Origin: Nitrosomaritimum sp049414205
GTDB taxonomy: Archaea; Thermoproteota; Nitrososphaeria; Nitrososphaerales; Nitrosopumilaceae
DNA length: 64,000 nucleotides
NCBI GenBank assembly: GCA_049414205.1
Contig: JBMSGE010000002.1
Coordinates: forward strand, 20,194 to 84,193
Direction of reading: 5' to 3'
Positions 40,851-50,585 of the stretch are shown here, piece by piece. The notes under the pieces were generated by a model. The model saw only the letters and a program-made list of their open reading frames with translations. It was not told the origin of the DNA and made no database searches. Within the stretch, counting starts at the first letter, position 1. Each line of letters starts with the position of its first letter. The translations under genes were made by a program, and so were the position numbers.

Positions 40851-41996
40851 ATGGAATATCTATCAATGCTTCCGGGTCCAACAAACGTACCTAATAGAGT
40901 AATGAGAGCAATGCTCGCACCAATCATTAATCATAGAAGTGATGATTTTGTAGAGCTATACACTGACGTGGTAGATAAAACACAGCAAGTATTTGAAACT
41001 AAAAATGATATTGTAGCATTATCGGCATCTGGAACCGGTGCTGTTGAGGCAGGAGTTGTTAATTTGGTAAAGAAGGGTGATAAAGTCATTATTCCCGTTA
41101 ACGGTGAATTTAGTAACAGGTTATCACAATTAATTGAAGGCCAAGGTGCAAATGTTGTAAAACTTGAAACTCCACCAGGACAAAATGCAACTTTTGATCA
41201 AGTGAAAGAAGCATTTGACAATAACAAAGACGTCAAAGCATTCTATGTCGTTCACAATGAAACTTCAACAGGAACCATGGTAAATTATCTCGATAAAGTA
41301 TCTGACTTGACATCAAGAAATGACGCATTTTATGTAGTAGACTCAGTATCGTTGCTAGGTGGAGCACCACTTCCAGTAGACAAATGGAACATAGATGTAT
41401 GTATGACTGGTGCACAAAAAGCAATAGCTGCACCTCCAGGAATCTCACCAATTTCAGTCAGTGCTAAAGCCAAAAAGTACATGATTGAAAATCCACCATC
41501 TACAATGTATTTCAATTTAGCAAGATATTTCAAATATTATGATGAGGAAAAACACACTCCATTTACACCTGCATTGCCTTTACTTTATGCATATAGAGAA
41601 GCTCTTTCAATTTTACTAGAAGAAGGTCTACAAAATGTCTTTAATCGTCATAAAATTTGTTCAGATGCATTATATTCTGGACTTAGTGCAATGGGACTTT
41701 CTCCATTTGCTAAAGAAGAAGATCGTTCAATCTCAATTGTTGCATTGAATTATCTTGATGGACTTGAAGACAAGACTTTCAGAAATACACTTGCTAACAA
41801 ATTCAAAGTTCTAGTTGCTGGAGGATTTGGAAATCTTAAAGGTAAAGTTTTCAGAGTTGGCTGTATGGGTGAAGTTAGTCCATATCATGTAATGCGAACT
41901 ATTTCTGCAATTTCATCAACATTAGCAATGATGGGATATCAAGTAGATGCCCAAGCAGGTCTCAAAACAGCAGAAGAAAAACTAAAAGCTCTCTAA
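40851..41996 (+). CDS. Alanine-glyoxylate / serine-pyruvate class V aminotransferase
   Basis: 381 residues. MLPGPTNVPNRVMRAM start, SASGTGAVEAGVVNL, VVDSVSLLGGAPLPVD, and PLP lysine in MTGAQKAIAAPPGI. These match the archaeal alanine/serine-glyoxylate aminotransferase group (serine or glycine metabolism). The exact donor/acceptor pair is uncertain. Confidence 0.88.
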   Translation: MEYLSMLPGPTNVPNRVMRAMLAPIINHRSDDFVELYTDVVDKTQQVFETKNDIVALSASGTGAVEAGVVNLVKKGDKVIIPVNGEFSNRLSQLIEGQGANVVKLETPPGQNATFDQVKEAFDNNKDVKAFYVVHNETSTGTMVNYLDKVSDLTSRNDAFYVVDSVSLLGGAPLPVDKWNIDVCMTGAQKAIAAPPGISPISVSAKAKKYMIENPPSTMYFNLARYFKYYDEEKHTPFTPALPLLYAYREALSILLEEGLQNVFNRHKICSDALYSGLSAMGLSPFAKEEDRSISIVALNYLDGLEDKTFRNTLANKFKVLVAGGFGNLKGKVFRVGCMGEVSPYHVMRTISAISSTLAMMGYQVDAQAGLKTAEEKLKAL

Positions 41997-42037
41997 ACCA
42001 TGTTAACTTAATATAAGGAAATTCGAGAGCGAACACA

Positions 42038-42787
42038 TTGACTTTCGATAAAGGTTCATTGATACTAATTGATTATGTTGCAAAAGTAAAAGACAGCGAC
42101 GAAGTATTTGATACCACTATCGAAGAAGAAGCAAAAAAACATTCAATTCACGAGTCCGGCGTAAAATATTCGCCAAAACTAGTTTCTGTTGGAGAAGTTT
42201 CTTATCCAGTTCTCAAAGGACTTGATGAAGCATTAACAAAAACTGCAGTTGGGGATAAACTTACAGTTGAAGTTACTCCTGACAAAGGTTTCGGAGAGCG
42301 TGATTCAACCAAGGTCAGAATGATTCCAATTAGAAAACTAGGTGAAGATGCTGACAAAGTTACCGTAGGTGATACCATTGAAATTGATAACAAAAGAGGA
42401 ATTATTCGCTTTATTGGCTCAGGCCGAGTACAAATTGATTATAATCACAAATACGCAGGTAAAACAATTCTTTATGATGTCAATGTAATCAAATCACTTG
42501 AATCTGAAAGCGACAAAGTTGACGGAATCTTAAAAAATCGATTACCAATTGAAGATGATAAAATTAATTTTTCAGTTAAAGACAAAGAAGCAAACATTTC
42601 AATTCCTGAAGAAATATTCAGGGCTGATGGCCTTCAAATTATGAAACACTTTATCCAAATGGATATTTTCAAATTTGTTCCAACTTTAGAAAAAATTAAC
42701 TTCATTGAAACCCACCAAAACAAACAAGCTCAATCTAAAAAAACTGAAACTAAAGAAGCAAAGGCACCTGAACCAAAAACTGCTTAA
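42038..42787 (+). CDS. FKBP-type peptidyl-prolyl isomerase, long archaeal form
   Basis: 249 residues, TTG start. FKBP core (LILIDYVAKVKDSDEVFDTT, VGDKLTVEVTPDKGFGERD) with the inserted IF chaperone flap (IDNKRGIIRFIGSGRVQIDYNHKYAGKTILYDV), then a ~100-residue C-terminal domain (SVKDKEANISIPEEIFRADGLQ) and a Lys/Glu/Pro-rich end. The usual long archaeal FKBP layout. Cytoplasmic folding catalyst. Convergent with egsA, 1-bp gap. Confidence 0.9.
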   Translation: MTFDKGSLILIDYVAKVKDSDEVFDTTIEEEAKKHSIHESGVKYSPKLVSVGEVSYPVLKGLDEALTKTAVGDKLTVEVTPDKGFGERDSTKVRMIPIRKLGEDADKVTVGDTIEIDNKRGIIRFIGSGRVQIDYNHKYAGKTILYDVNVIKSLESESDKVDGILKNRLPIEDDKINFSVKDKEANISIPEEIFRADGLQIMKHFIQMDIFKFVPTLEKINFIETHQNKQAQSKKTETKEAKAPEPKTA

Positions 42788-42788
42788 C

Positions 42789-43832
42789 TCAAATAACTTT
42801 TGTACTCTTTGCTAAATTCGTAGCTTTCTGTTCTGTCATTTCAATTTCTTTTAAAATTGTATATCTTTCAGGTCTTAATTCTTGAGCTATCATTAATGCA
42901 TCAACAATTTGGTCTTCTGTCAAACCAACTTGTTTTGCCGAAGTAGGGGCACCAACTTCTTTTAATGTCTTGATGATTTTCTTCCAATCTTGACCTTGTA
43001 ATTTTGCCATCATGATTGATCCTATGCCACATTTTTCTCCATGCAAACCCTTACCAGGTGCTATTTTGTCTAATGCGTGAGAAAAAAGATGTTCTGCACC
43101 AGAACATGGTCTACTACTTCCAGCAATACAGGAAGCAACACCAGCACTGATTAATGCCTCAACAATAACTCTGGCATCTAATCCTTTTTGGGAATATTTT
43201 CTAGAATTCTCCATCACAATTTTAGCACTCATTAAAGCCAAATCTGCAGAATACATTCCATAATATTCACCAGTTTTTTTATGACCCAATTGCCAATCTT
43301 TGACTGCTATTATGTTAGCAATTAGATCTCCACATCCACTTGCTAGAAGCTTAGCTGGTGCTTTTTTGATTATATCTATATCCACAAAGACTCCTAAGGG
43401 AGCAGTTGCTACTATCGAATGAGGCTTATCACTTTTTACAGAAACAAACGGACTTGCCATTCCATCATGAGAAGCAGCTGTTGGAAGACTAACAAATGGA
43501 ATATCTAGATTAAATGAAACCATTTTAGCAGTATCTACCGAACGACCGCCTCCAATACCTGCAACTAGATCGCTATGATCTTTTTTAACATCCTTTTGAA
43601 TTTGATTTAATGTACTAATTTGATTGTCTTTTGATGTATGCCAAACAAATTTGATCTGTTTTTCTTTTAATGATTTTTCAATTTTTTGCTTAAGAATTTT
43701 TTTAACATTAACGCCTGAAATTAATGAAACTTTTTTAGGTTTATTCAAAGAAAATAGGAATTCCCCAAATTCATTGATATTTTTCTCACCAACCACAATC
43801 AGTCTTGGTAACTCCATGGTATGAGATTGCAT
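42789..43832 (-). CDS. egsA: sn-glycerol-1-phosphate dehydrogenase
   Basis: 347 residues from ATG 43832, which lies about 25-32 bp after a GATAAATA element; a GTG at 43853 is the longer option. LIVVGEKNINEFG, NAD-binding AGIGGGRSVDTAKMVSF, SLPTAASHDGMASPF, and metal-binding Asp/His in GCGDLIANI, CSGAEHLFSHAL and GLHGEKCGIGSIM. Makes the glycerol backbone of archaeal ether lipids with archaeal stereochemistry, a decisive domain marker. Confidence 0.92.
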   Translation of the reverse strand: MQSHTMELPRLIVVGEKNINEFGEFLFSLNKPKKVSLISGVNVKKILKQKIEKSLKEKQIKFVWHTSKDNQISTLNQIQKDVKKDHSDLVAGIGGGRSVDTAKMVSFNLDIPFVSLPTAASHDGMASPFVSVKSDKPHSIVATAPLGVFVDIDIIKKAPAKLLASGCGDLIANIIAVKDWQLGHKKTGEYYGMYSADLALMSAKIVMENSRKYSQKGLDARVIVEALISAGVASCIAGSSRPCSGAEHLFSHALDKIAPGKGLHGEKCGIGSIMMAKLQGQDWKKIIKTLKEVGAPTSAKQVGLTEDQIVDALMIAQELRPERYTILKEIEMTEQKATNLAKSTKVI

Positions 43833-43896
43833 GCGTTTTTCCTTTTTTGTCACTATTTATCATTTCAAGAGATCAAAAAGTTATTTAAAAGGGTGA

Positions 43897-44562
43897 ATGC
43901 CATGTACAATATCTCTAAAGGTGTATCTTTTGTCAAATAATGTTCAAGAAAAAATTCTCCACGGAACTACCACTGTAGGTATCAAAGCCAAAGATGGTAT
44001 TGTTTTATGTGCAGATATGCGTGCTAGTGCAGGCTACTTTATTGCAAACAACAATACCATGAAAATACAAAAAATCGATCATCATGCAGGATTAACTTTG
44101 GCAGGCGGCGTGGCTGACGCTCAAAATATTGTAGATGTCTTACGTTATCATTCAAATCTTCATAGAGTTGAAAAGCATGGACCGATCTCAATTCATTCTC
44201 TTAGTCGATTATGTTCCCTGATATTTCATCAAAATCGAGGTTATCCATTCATGGCAGATATTCTCCTTGGAGGATATGATGCAAATGGTCCAGCATTGTT
44301 TAATGTTGATATGTTTGGATCTGTTGAAGAAAAAAACTATGTAACTACTGGAAGTGGTTCTCCTGTAGCCTATGGACTATTAGAAGAGGAATATCGTCCT
44401 GACCTCACAGTAGAAGAAGCAAAGAAAGTTGCTTTAAGAGCAGTAAAAGCTGCAATTGTAAGAAACATTGGAACTGGTGATGGAATCAATGTTGCAATTA
44501 TGGACAAAGATGGATTCCGCCTTTTAACTGATGAACAAAAGAAAGCAATCATTGAACTTTAG
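43897..44562 (+). CDS. psmB: Proteasome subunit beta
   Basis: 221 residues. A propeptide (1-23) ends HG just before the catalytic threonine T24 (GTTTVGIKAKDGIVLCADMRAS), K56-type lysine region follows and RAVKAAIVRNIGTGDGINVAIMDKDGF closes the beta fold. Forms the proteolytic inner rings of the 20S proteasome. Start ATG 43897; a TTG at 43930 would give a shorter propeptide. Followed by fttA at 42 bp. Confidence 0.93.
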   Translation: MPCTISLKVYLLSNNVQEKILHGTTTVGIKAKDGIVLCADMRASAGYFIANNNTMKIQKIDHHAGLTLAGGVADAQNIVDVLRYHSNLHRVEKHGPISIHSLSRLCSLIFHQNRGYPFMADILLGGYDANGPALFNVDMFGSVEEKNYVTTGSGSPVAYGLLEEEYRPDLTVEEAKKVALRAVKAAIVRNIGTGDGINVAIMDKDGFRLLTDEQKKAIIEL

Positions 44563-44604
44563 AAAATTAACGAATTACATCTTTCATCATACTTTAGTGA
44601 TTTA

Positions 44605-46542
44605 ATGCAAAGGAAATTACAAGAAAAAGAATTACCAACTAGCCAAAATATAATGGCCACTATACTGCAAAGTATTCCCAAAGAAGCCAATCTTACCAAA
44701 ATTGAATATGAAGGACCAAGAATTGCACTTTATACAAACTCACCACGATATCTTCTAGAACATAACGACACAATTTCAAATCTTGTAAACATTATCAAAA
44801 AAAGAATTGTTGTAAGAACAGATGAATCAATAAGAAAACCTGAAGATGAAGCAAGAAAAATAATTGCCGAGTGCGTACCTGAAGACGCTAAACTTCAAGG
44901 TACAGTCTTTGATATAGCTACTGGCGAAGTATCAATTGAGGCAAAAAGACCTTGGCTTCTACAAAGAAATGCAAAAGAATTCAATCATGCCGAAGTAACT
45001 GAAAAAACAGGTTGGAAAATACGAGTTAGAAAAGCAACAACTGTTCCTTCTCGTACTATTCAGACCATTAAGGCCACTCTAAAACAGTCTGCAACAGATA
45101 GAAGTCGACAATTAAGAGAAATTGGAGACGAAATTTTTAGACCCAGAATTTCTCAAAGAACTGAAGTTTCTCTATTTACACTAGGAGGATTTGGCCAAGT
45201 AGGAAGATCTTCCATGTTGTTATCTACTCCTGAAAGCAAAATTTTGATTGATTGTGGAGTAAATCCAGGCGCAAGGTCTCCAATGGATGCATACCCGAGA
45301 TTAGATTCACTCAACCTTACATTAGATGACCTTGATGCAGTTGTAATTGGTCATGCTCATTTGGATCACACTGGTTTTCTACCTACTTTATGCAAATATG
45401 GATACAAAGGACCGATTTATTGTACGGAACCAACACTTCCTATGATGAATCTAATTCAATTAGATGCAATCAAAGTTGCAGCTGCACAAGGAAGAAATCC
45501 AATCTATTCAGAACGGGATGTTAAACAAATTATGAGACAAACTATTACTCTTCCGTATGGAACTGTTACCGATATTTCTCCTGACATTAAATTAGTTCTT
45601 GCAAATGCAGGTCATATTCTAGGTTCTGCTTTATGTCACTTCCATATTGGAAATGGTGATCATAATTTTGTTTATTCTGGCGATATTAAATTCGGAAAAA
45701 GCATTCTGTTTGAAGCAGCAAGTTGGAATTTCCCAAGAGTTGAAACATTACTAATAGAGAGTACTTATGGTCTAAAAGAAGACATACAACCAACAAGACA
45801 AGAGGTAGAATCTTCTTTCATTAATGCAGTAAATAATACACTAGCAGATGGAGGTAAAGTCCTTATTCCTATACCTGCCGTAGGAAGAGCCCAAGAAATA
45901 ATGATGGTAATTGATCACTACATGAAATCTGGTGAGATGGTTGAAGCACCAGTATTTACTGAAGGAATGATATCTGAGGCTTCGGCCATACATGAATCCT
46001 ATCCTGAATATCTTGCACGAGAATTAAAACAAAAAATCTTAGAAACTGACGATAATCCATTTGATTCAGAATATTTCACAAATATTGAACATGCCGACGC
46101 AAGAGAAGAGCCTCTAAGAGAAGATTCCCCATGTATAATTTTGGCAACATCTGGAATGTTAGAAGGAGGCCCTGTTTTAGAATATTTCAAAAATATTGCA
46201 CCAGATAAGAAAAGTAAGGTATTGTTTGTCTCATATCAAGTAAATGGAACTCTTGGTAGAAGAGTTTTAGATGGATCAAAACAAGTTTCCATGCTTGGAA
46301 AGGAAGGCAAAGTTGAAGTTGTTACAATAAACTGCGGAGTGGAAAAATTAGATGGATTCAGCGGACACAGCGATTATAATCAATTAATGTCATTTGTTCA
46401 ACGATTAAGACCTAAACTAAGAAGAGTACTTGTAAATCACGGAGAAAGGAAAAAATCTGAAAATCTTGCAATGAATATCAGAAGAATGTATAGAATCCCA
46501 TCTCACTATCCCCAAATTCAAGAAGCAATAAAATTATTTTAG
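44605..46542 (+). CDS. fttA: FttA / aCPSF1 beta-CASP ribonuclease (transcription termination factor)
   Basis: 645 residues: N-terminal KH-type domains (1-150), metallo-beta-lactamase core (about 175-400 and 600-645) with H250-x-H252-x-D254-H255 (GHAHLDHTG), beta-CASP insert, and C-terminal histidine motif (GFSGHSDYNQL, VNHGERKKSE). The archaeal homolog of CPSF73 that cleaves nascent RNA and terminates transcription. Ends 9 bp inside convergent sepF. Confidence 0.95.
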   Translation: MQRKLQEKELPTSQNIMATILQSIPKEANLTKIEYEGPRIALYTNSPRYLLEHNDTISNLVNIIKKRIVVRTDESIRKPEDEARKIIAECVPEDAKLQGTVFDIATGEVSIEAKRPWLLQRNAKEFNHAEVTEKTGWKIRVRKATTVPSRTIQTIKATLKQSATDRSRQLREIGDEIFRPRISQRTEVSLFTLGGFGQVGRSSMLLSTPESKILIDCGVNPGARSPMDAYPRLDSLNLTLDDLDAVVIGHAHLDHTGFLPTLCKYGYKGPIYCTEPTLPMMNLIQLDAIKVAAAQGRNPIYSERDVKQIMRQTITLPYGTVTDISPDIKLVLANAGHILGSALCHFHIGNGDHNFVYSGDIKFGKSILFEAASWNFPRVETLLIESTYGLKEDIQPTRQEVESSFINAVNNTLADGGKVLIPIPAVGRAQEIMMVIDHYMKSGEMVEAPVFTEGMISEASAIHESYPEYLARELKQKILETDDNPFDSEYFTNIEHADAREEPLREDSPCIILATSGMLEGGPVLEYFKNIAPDKKSKVLFVSYQVNGTLGRRVLDGSKQVSMLGKEGKVEVVTINCGVEKLDGFSGHSDYNQLMSFVQRLRPKLRRVLVNHGERKKSENLAMNIRRMYRIPSHYPQIQEAIKLF

Positions 46543-46812
46543 ATCATATTCAGGTTTCCAGATTTTAATGCTGGAGGGTGCAACAATAATTCTTTCTTCT
46601 CCTAATCTTGCAATATCTGCACCAGCAGACTTGGCAATAGAATACAAATCCTCTACTACCTTACGAAGTTGTTCAACATCTTTTTGAGCTAATGGTGTCA
46701 CTCTCAAAATCAATATCATTCCCTTTTTGATATCTTCTTTTATTGAATGGACATCGCTAGCGTCACGAATAGTGATTGCTTTCAAGTAGGTTGGATTTTC
46801 CTGTTTTTGCAT
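46534..46812 (-). CDS. sepF: SepF-like cell-division protein
   Basis: 92 residues. YLKAITIRDASDVHSIKEDIKKGMILILRVTPLAQKDVEQLRKVVEDL (in parts) matches the SepF core, the FtsZ membrane-anchor partner. The N-terminus is short, without a clear amphipathic membrane-targeting helix. In this phylum cell division is attributed to Cdv/ESCRT proteins, so the role is unclear. Overlaps fttA tail-to-tail. Confidence 0.82.
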   Translation of the reverse strand: MQKQENPTYLKAITIRDASDVHSIKEDIKKGMILILRVTPLAQKDVEQLRKVVEDLYSIAKSAGADIARLGEERIIVAPSSIKIWKPEYDLK

Positions 46813-46885
46813 CCTTGATGAAAATGCGATCTACTCCCTCAAAAACTCTTCCTTAGTTTTGACTAATTTAAGTAAAATTTCACGC

Positions 46886-47893
46886 CTAGATTCTAAATTT
46901 AATGTAAGACTCTTCTTTTGCAGAATTTGCAATTACTTCATCTTGTGTTTTATCTTTGGTTACTCTAACATAATTTTGGTTATCTTTTGGAGCATCAGAA
47001 TATCTGAGAGTAACTGAAGATGCAAGTGAAATATGTTTATCAGCATTTTTTCCACGTAAAATAGATACAGGACCCATATGATCACGAGCTTCTAACAATA
47101 TGTCATTAGGTAATGCTATTGCTTTGATCATCTCATTTTCATCCTTGTTTCTTCCAACTACTAACTTTGTTTCTTCATCCAATCTAAGATGTCTTCCAAT
47201 TTTTAATAGATCAATGTCATTTATGGTTGGATTTTCTATATGATCAAACAAATCTTTAGCGCGTAATCCAAAAGCAGGATCTGTCAAAAGACATCCACCA
47301 CCAGCATTAGGCGGATTTTCAATTCCATATTTTTTTGCCATTTCCAATTGTCCTTTTCTTGTTCTCCCTCTTATCATTCCAAGATCTTCTCTTTTGATGA
47401 GGCCTTCCTTTTCTGGATCTGTTTCAGGAAGTAACCCTGCAGATAATGGTCTAACAATTTTTCCTAATAGACCTGTATCTTTTTCAATGGTTCTTAATGC
47501 TGGAGCATGTTGGCTCATTGGTCGCTGACCAAGAACTTCTCCTGATATAATAAATTCAGCACCGATCTCATCCATGTGTTTTTTTGCAGCTTCAAACATC
47601 ATGGACCTACAATCTACACATGGATTGAATCCTGCACCCATTCCATGTTTTGGATGCTTTAGCATTTCGATGTATTCATCTCCAAGATAAACTGTCTTTA
47701 AATTTACATTAAGATCATCTGCCCTTTCTCTAATTTCAAATCCACATCCTCGCCCACAATCAAAATCACAAAAGGGTGTTTTTATTGCAACAGCTGATAC
47801 ATCAAATCCTTGTTCTTGCATCATTCTTACAGCGAGTTGACTATCTAATCCGCCAGATAGTAAGGCAACAACTTTCTTTTTCTCTTCAGTCAC
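46886..47893 (-). CDS. PP-loop ATPase, tRNA-thiolation type (ThiI/MnmA-like)
   Basis: 335 residues from GTG 47893 (TEEKKKVVALLSGGLDSQLAV), which puts the PP-loop SGGLDS close to the N-terminus as usual; the longer frame up to 48004 would run through the promoter and into the divergent gene. Contains CDFDCGRGCGFE, NPCVDCRSMMFEAA and a GGGCLLTDPAFG segment, all cysteines plausible for sulfur transfer. Resembles proteins annotated as tRNA 4-thiouridine or 2-thiouridine synthases; lacks a THUMP domain. Confidence 0.8.
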   Translation of the reverse strand: MTEEKKKVVALLSGGLDSQLAVRMMQEQGFDVSAVAIKTPFCDFDCGRGCGFEIRERADDLNVNLKTVYLGDEYIEMLKHPKHGMGAGFNPCVDCRSMMFEAAKKHMDEIGAEFIISGEVLGQRPMSQHAPALRTIEKDTGLLGKIVRPLSAGLLPETDPEKEGLIKREDLGMIRGRTRKGQLEMAKKYGIENPPNAGGGCLLTDPAFGLRAKDLFDHIENPTINDIDLLKIGRHLRLDEETKLVVGRNKDENEMIKAIALPNDILLEARDHMGPVSILRGKNADKHISLASSVTLRYSDAPKDNQNYVRVTKDKTQDEVIANSAKEESYIKFRI

Positions 47894-47965
47894 ATTTGTC
47901 CAAATCCAAATTCGTATATACAAACTTTGCATCATACATAAATTAAGAAAAGTTGATGATTTTTT

Positions 47966-49030
47966 GTGAAGGATAGAAGAAAAAAACTCCTCAAGTTTGC
48001 TCAAAAAGTAAATTGTGATACTTTAGTAACATTTGAGCCTGAAAATCTGTTCTATTTAACAGGATTTTGGGGAGAAGCTATAGGATTACTAGAAAAAAAT
48101 GGAAATACTTCAATTATTGCTCCTGAATTAGAAGTTGGACGTGCTATTGAAGAATCCCAGGATTGTAATGTTATAACAGGAGAAAGAGGGATCGGCTTAC
48201 TTTCTACACTAATCTCAAAAATCAAGAAAAACAAAGTATGTACTGATTGTAACGACTATTCAATAATGACATCATTGAAAAAATCAATTCCTAAAATAAC
48301 ATCCTCCACTGAGCCATTTTATAATTCTCGAATCATCAAAGATGAAAATGAAATAAAAATTCTCAAAAAAGGTTCAAAAATAATTGATGAAATGTTTGAA
48401 ATTTGTGCTAAAAAGATGAAAGTTGGTCAAAAAGAATCAGAACTACAAGCAATCCTAATGGGGTATGCTATTGAACAAGGAATGTTTGATACTGGATACA
48501 AATCGACCCTTAATCCATTAATTATTGCAGGGGGTCCAAATGGGGCTTTACCTCACGCTCAGGTTACTCAAAGAAAATTCAAGAAAGGTGATCTTGTTGT
48601 AGTTGATTTAACTCTGAGATACAAAGGATATGTCTCTGATTCTACAAGGACATTTGCAATTGGAAAAATCTCTAAACAAGCAAATGAAGCATATGAAATA
48701 GTCAAACAATCACAAAAACTTGGATTACAAGCTACTAAACCCAATGTAAATTGTAAAGATGTAGATTTTGCATGTCGTAAATTCATAGAAGAAAAAAATT
48801 ATGGTAAATACTTTATTCACTCAACCGGACACGGTATTGGATTAGAAGTACATGAAGTTCCTACAGTTTCTTATCGAAGTGAAACTAAACTAAAAGAAAA
48901 TATGGCAATCACAGTAGAACCTGGGATCTACATTCCAAACAAATTTGGAATTAGAATAGAAGATTCTTTGATTGTAAAACAAAAACCAGTTATCATGCAT
49001 AAATTTACAAAGGATTTAGTAACCATTTGA
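47966..49030 (+). CDS. M24 family Xaa-Pro aminopeptidase
   Basis: 354 residues, GTG start. N-terminal creatinase-like domain (FEPENLFYLTGFWGE), then the pita-bread catalytic domain with ligands in VVDLTLRYKGYVSDSTRTFAIG (two Asp), HSTGHGIGLEVHE (His), TVEPGIYIP (Glu) and GIRIEDSLIV (Glu). Removes N-terminal residues next to proline, probably with Mn or Co. Divergent from the PP-loop gene by 72 bp. Confidence 0.9.
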   Translation: MKDRRKKLLKFAQKVNCDTLVTFEPENLFYLTGFWGEAIGLLEKNGNTSIIAPELEVGRAIEESQDCNVITGERGIGLLSTLISKIKKNKVCTDCNDYSIMTSLKKSIPKITSSTEPFYNSRIIKDENEIKILKKGSKIIDEMFEICAKKMKVGQKESELQAILMGYAIEQGMFDTGYKSTLNPLIIAGGPNGALPHAQVTQRKFKKGDLVVVDLTLRYKGYVSDSTRTFAIGKISKQANEAYEIVKQSQKLGLQATKPNVNCKDVDFACRKFIEEKNYGKYFIHSTGHGIGLEVHEVPTVSYRSETKLKENMAITVEPGIYIPNKFGIRIEDSLIVKQKPVIMHKFTKDLVTI

Positions 49031-49047
49031 GCCTATTTTTTGCAATT

Positions 49048-49533
49048 TTAATCATAAAAATCCACTATATCAATAATGTATTTTGAATCTTTATCATTTC
49101 CATCAATCTCCCCATTTTGCATATTTAGATTCCAATCATAGTGAAGATCTTCTTTGTATGATTGAAAATCAAAAATTACTTGATACTGCTCCCCTTCTAA
49201 TTTAGTAACAGAAACATCTACTTTGGTTTTTTTATTATCGTAGATTTTTTCGTTAGGATAATTGTCACTTATTTGATTAGATATTGCATCCATAATACTT
49301 AGTCCTTCATCATTAGGACCCTTGTAAGACATTAAAGTATCAACTACTAATCGTTCATCATCAGAAAGGTCTTGTGGAAGACTACTCTGCAAATCCCCCT
49401 TAGTCAATTCTGGAACAATAAAGATAATCACAATAGCTATTACCGCCAAGTACACTGGTGCACGTTTTTTAAGGAATTTTTTAAATGGTGATTCTTTTGG
49501 TTTTTCTTCTTTCTTTTTTGAATCTCTTACCAT
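49048..49533 (-). CDS. Single-pass membrane protein, 161 aa
   Basis: Basic, Lys-rich cytoplasmic N-terminus (about 1-25), a membrane helix (27-45, VYLAVIAIVIIFIVPEL), and an acidic ectodomain of about 110 residues ending IVDFYD. No family recognised. Six bp after the methyltransferase gene, so co-transcribed. Confidence 0.65.
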   Translation of the reverse strand: MVRDSKKKEEKPKESPFKKFLKKRAPVYLAVIAIVIIFIVPELTKGDLQSSLPQDLSDDERLVVDTLMSYKGPNDEGLSIMDAISNQISDNYPNEKIYDNKKTKVDVSVTKLEGEQYQVIFDFQSYKEDLHYDWNLNMQNGEIDGNDKDSKYIIDIVDFYD

Positions 49534-49539
49534 ATTTTC

Positions 49540-50388
49540 TCAATCTTTGTTTTTTGCAGTTAAAATTAAAACTTCCCAAGGAAATTTTATTGTTTTATCC
49601 TTTTGCATGAATGGTTTTACGTTTTCTCTTACCATATCCTTCAACTCTCTTCTTTGTTTTCTATCAAGGGTATCTAATTTTTCTTTTAATGGCTTTGCAA
49701 CATATCTTAGGTAATTTTGCCAATAGTTTTCAAATTTTCCAGGATTAAAATTGAAATTGAAATCTTGAACACTAATTTTTGAAAATCCTCCTTTTTTAAT
49801 TTCGTTTTTCAAGGCCTTTTTTGTTCCAAATCTATCTAAATCAGGAGAACCAGGTGGAACATAATCTGGAATAAATTCCGTTACTGCATCAAAAATACTG
49901 CTAAAAAATGGGACCTTTTGGGCTGCACCATGAACAGTTATGCCTAATTTTCCATCTTTTTGCAGATGTTTTTTCATATTTTTCAGGGCTTTTTGGGAAT
50001 TTGGAAAAAAGAACAATGCATATTGACATGTTATTACATTGAATTTTTTTGAAAAATGAAAATTTTCTGCATCCACATTTACAAAATCTAAATTTGATTT
50101 AGAGTTATTCCATTTTTTTGCAATCTTTATTGCTCTAACTGATGTATCTCCACCTATAACAAAACCTGAATTACCAACCTTTTGTCTGATTTTTTTAGTA
50201 ACTACTCCTGTACCACATGCAAGATCAAAAACTCTATCACCTTTTTTTATATCTAATAATTGCACCAATTTTGATGTACTCGCAAATGGGCCCTGACTAA
50301 TACTTGCCCATCTTTTATGATAACGAGGAGCTACTTCATTCCATATTGTAATATTCCTTTTTTTGTAATCTGTGGGATTAAATTTCAT
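49540..50388 (-). CDS. SAM-dependent methyltransferase, class I
   Basis: 282 residues. Motif I VFDLACGTGVVTKKI, motif II region VIGGDTSVRAIKIAKKW, motif IV VITCQYALFFFPNSQKAL. UbiE/ubiquinone-type small-molecule methyltransferase; the substrate is unknown (quinone or lipid is possible). Co-transcribed with the membrane protein gene that follows. Confidence 0.82.
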   Translation of the reverse strand: MKFNPTDYKKRNITIWNEVAPRYHKRWASISQGPFASTSKLVQLLDIKKGDRVFDLACGTGVVTKKIRQKVGNSGFVIGGDTSVRAIKIAKKWNNSKSNLDFVNVDAENFHFSKKFNVITCQYALFFFPNSQKALKNMKKHLQKDGKLGITVHGAAQKVPFFSSIFDAVTEFIPDYVPPGSPDLDRFGTKKALKNEIKKGGFSKISVQDFNFNFNPGKFENYWQNYLRYVAKPLKEKLDTLDRKQRRELKDMVRENVKPFMQKDKTIKFPWEVLILTAKNKD

Positions 50389-50414
50389 TTTATCCTTTTT
50401 TCCAAATTGACATT

Positions 50415-50585
50415 TTATACCGTATTCTCCTTCAAATCTAATTCAAGATTTCTTCCTGTTTCATGATAATATCTATGTTCAATTTCTTCTGATTCTTTTT
50501 TTAATTTTTTATTTTTAGATTTTTTCATTTTAATTTGAATTTCTTGATATCGTGCAACTAATCTTCGAAGTTCTGATTTTTTCAT
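50415..50585 (-). CDS. Basic coiled-coil mini-protein, 56 aa, coupled to coaBC
   Basis: ATG at 50585 overlaps the coaBC stop as ATGA, so it is translationally coupled to the CoA operon. Highly charged helix: QIKMKKSKNKKLKKESEEIEH. May bind RNA, acidic proteins or membranes; no family recognised. Last gene of the pantoate kinase operon. Confidence 0.6.
   Translation of the reverse strand: MKKSELRRLVARYQEIQIKMKKSKNKKLKKESEEIEHRYYHETGRNLELDLKENTV

Noticed and set aside
47894..48004. Longer N-terminus for the PP-loop enzyme
   Set aside because: It would overlap the divergent peptidase start and add residues with no family match; GTG 47893 puts the PP-loop at its normal place.
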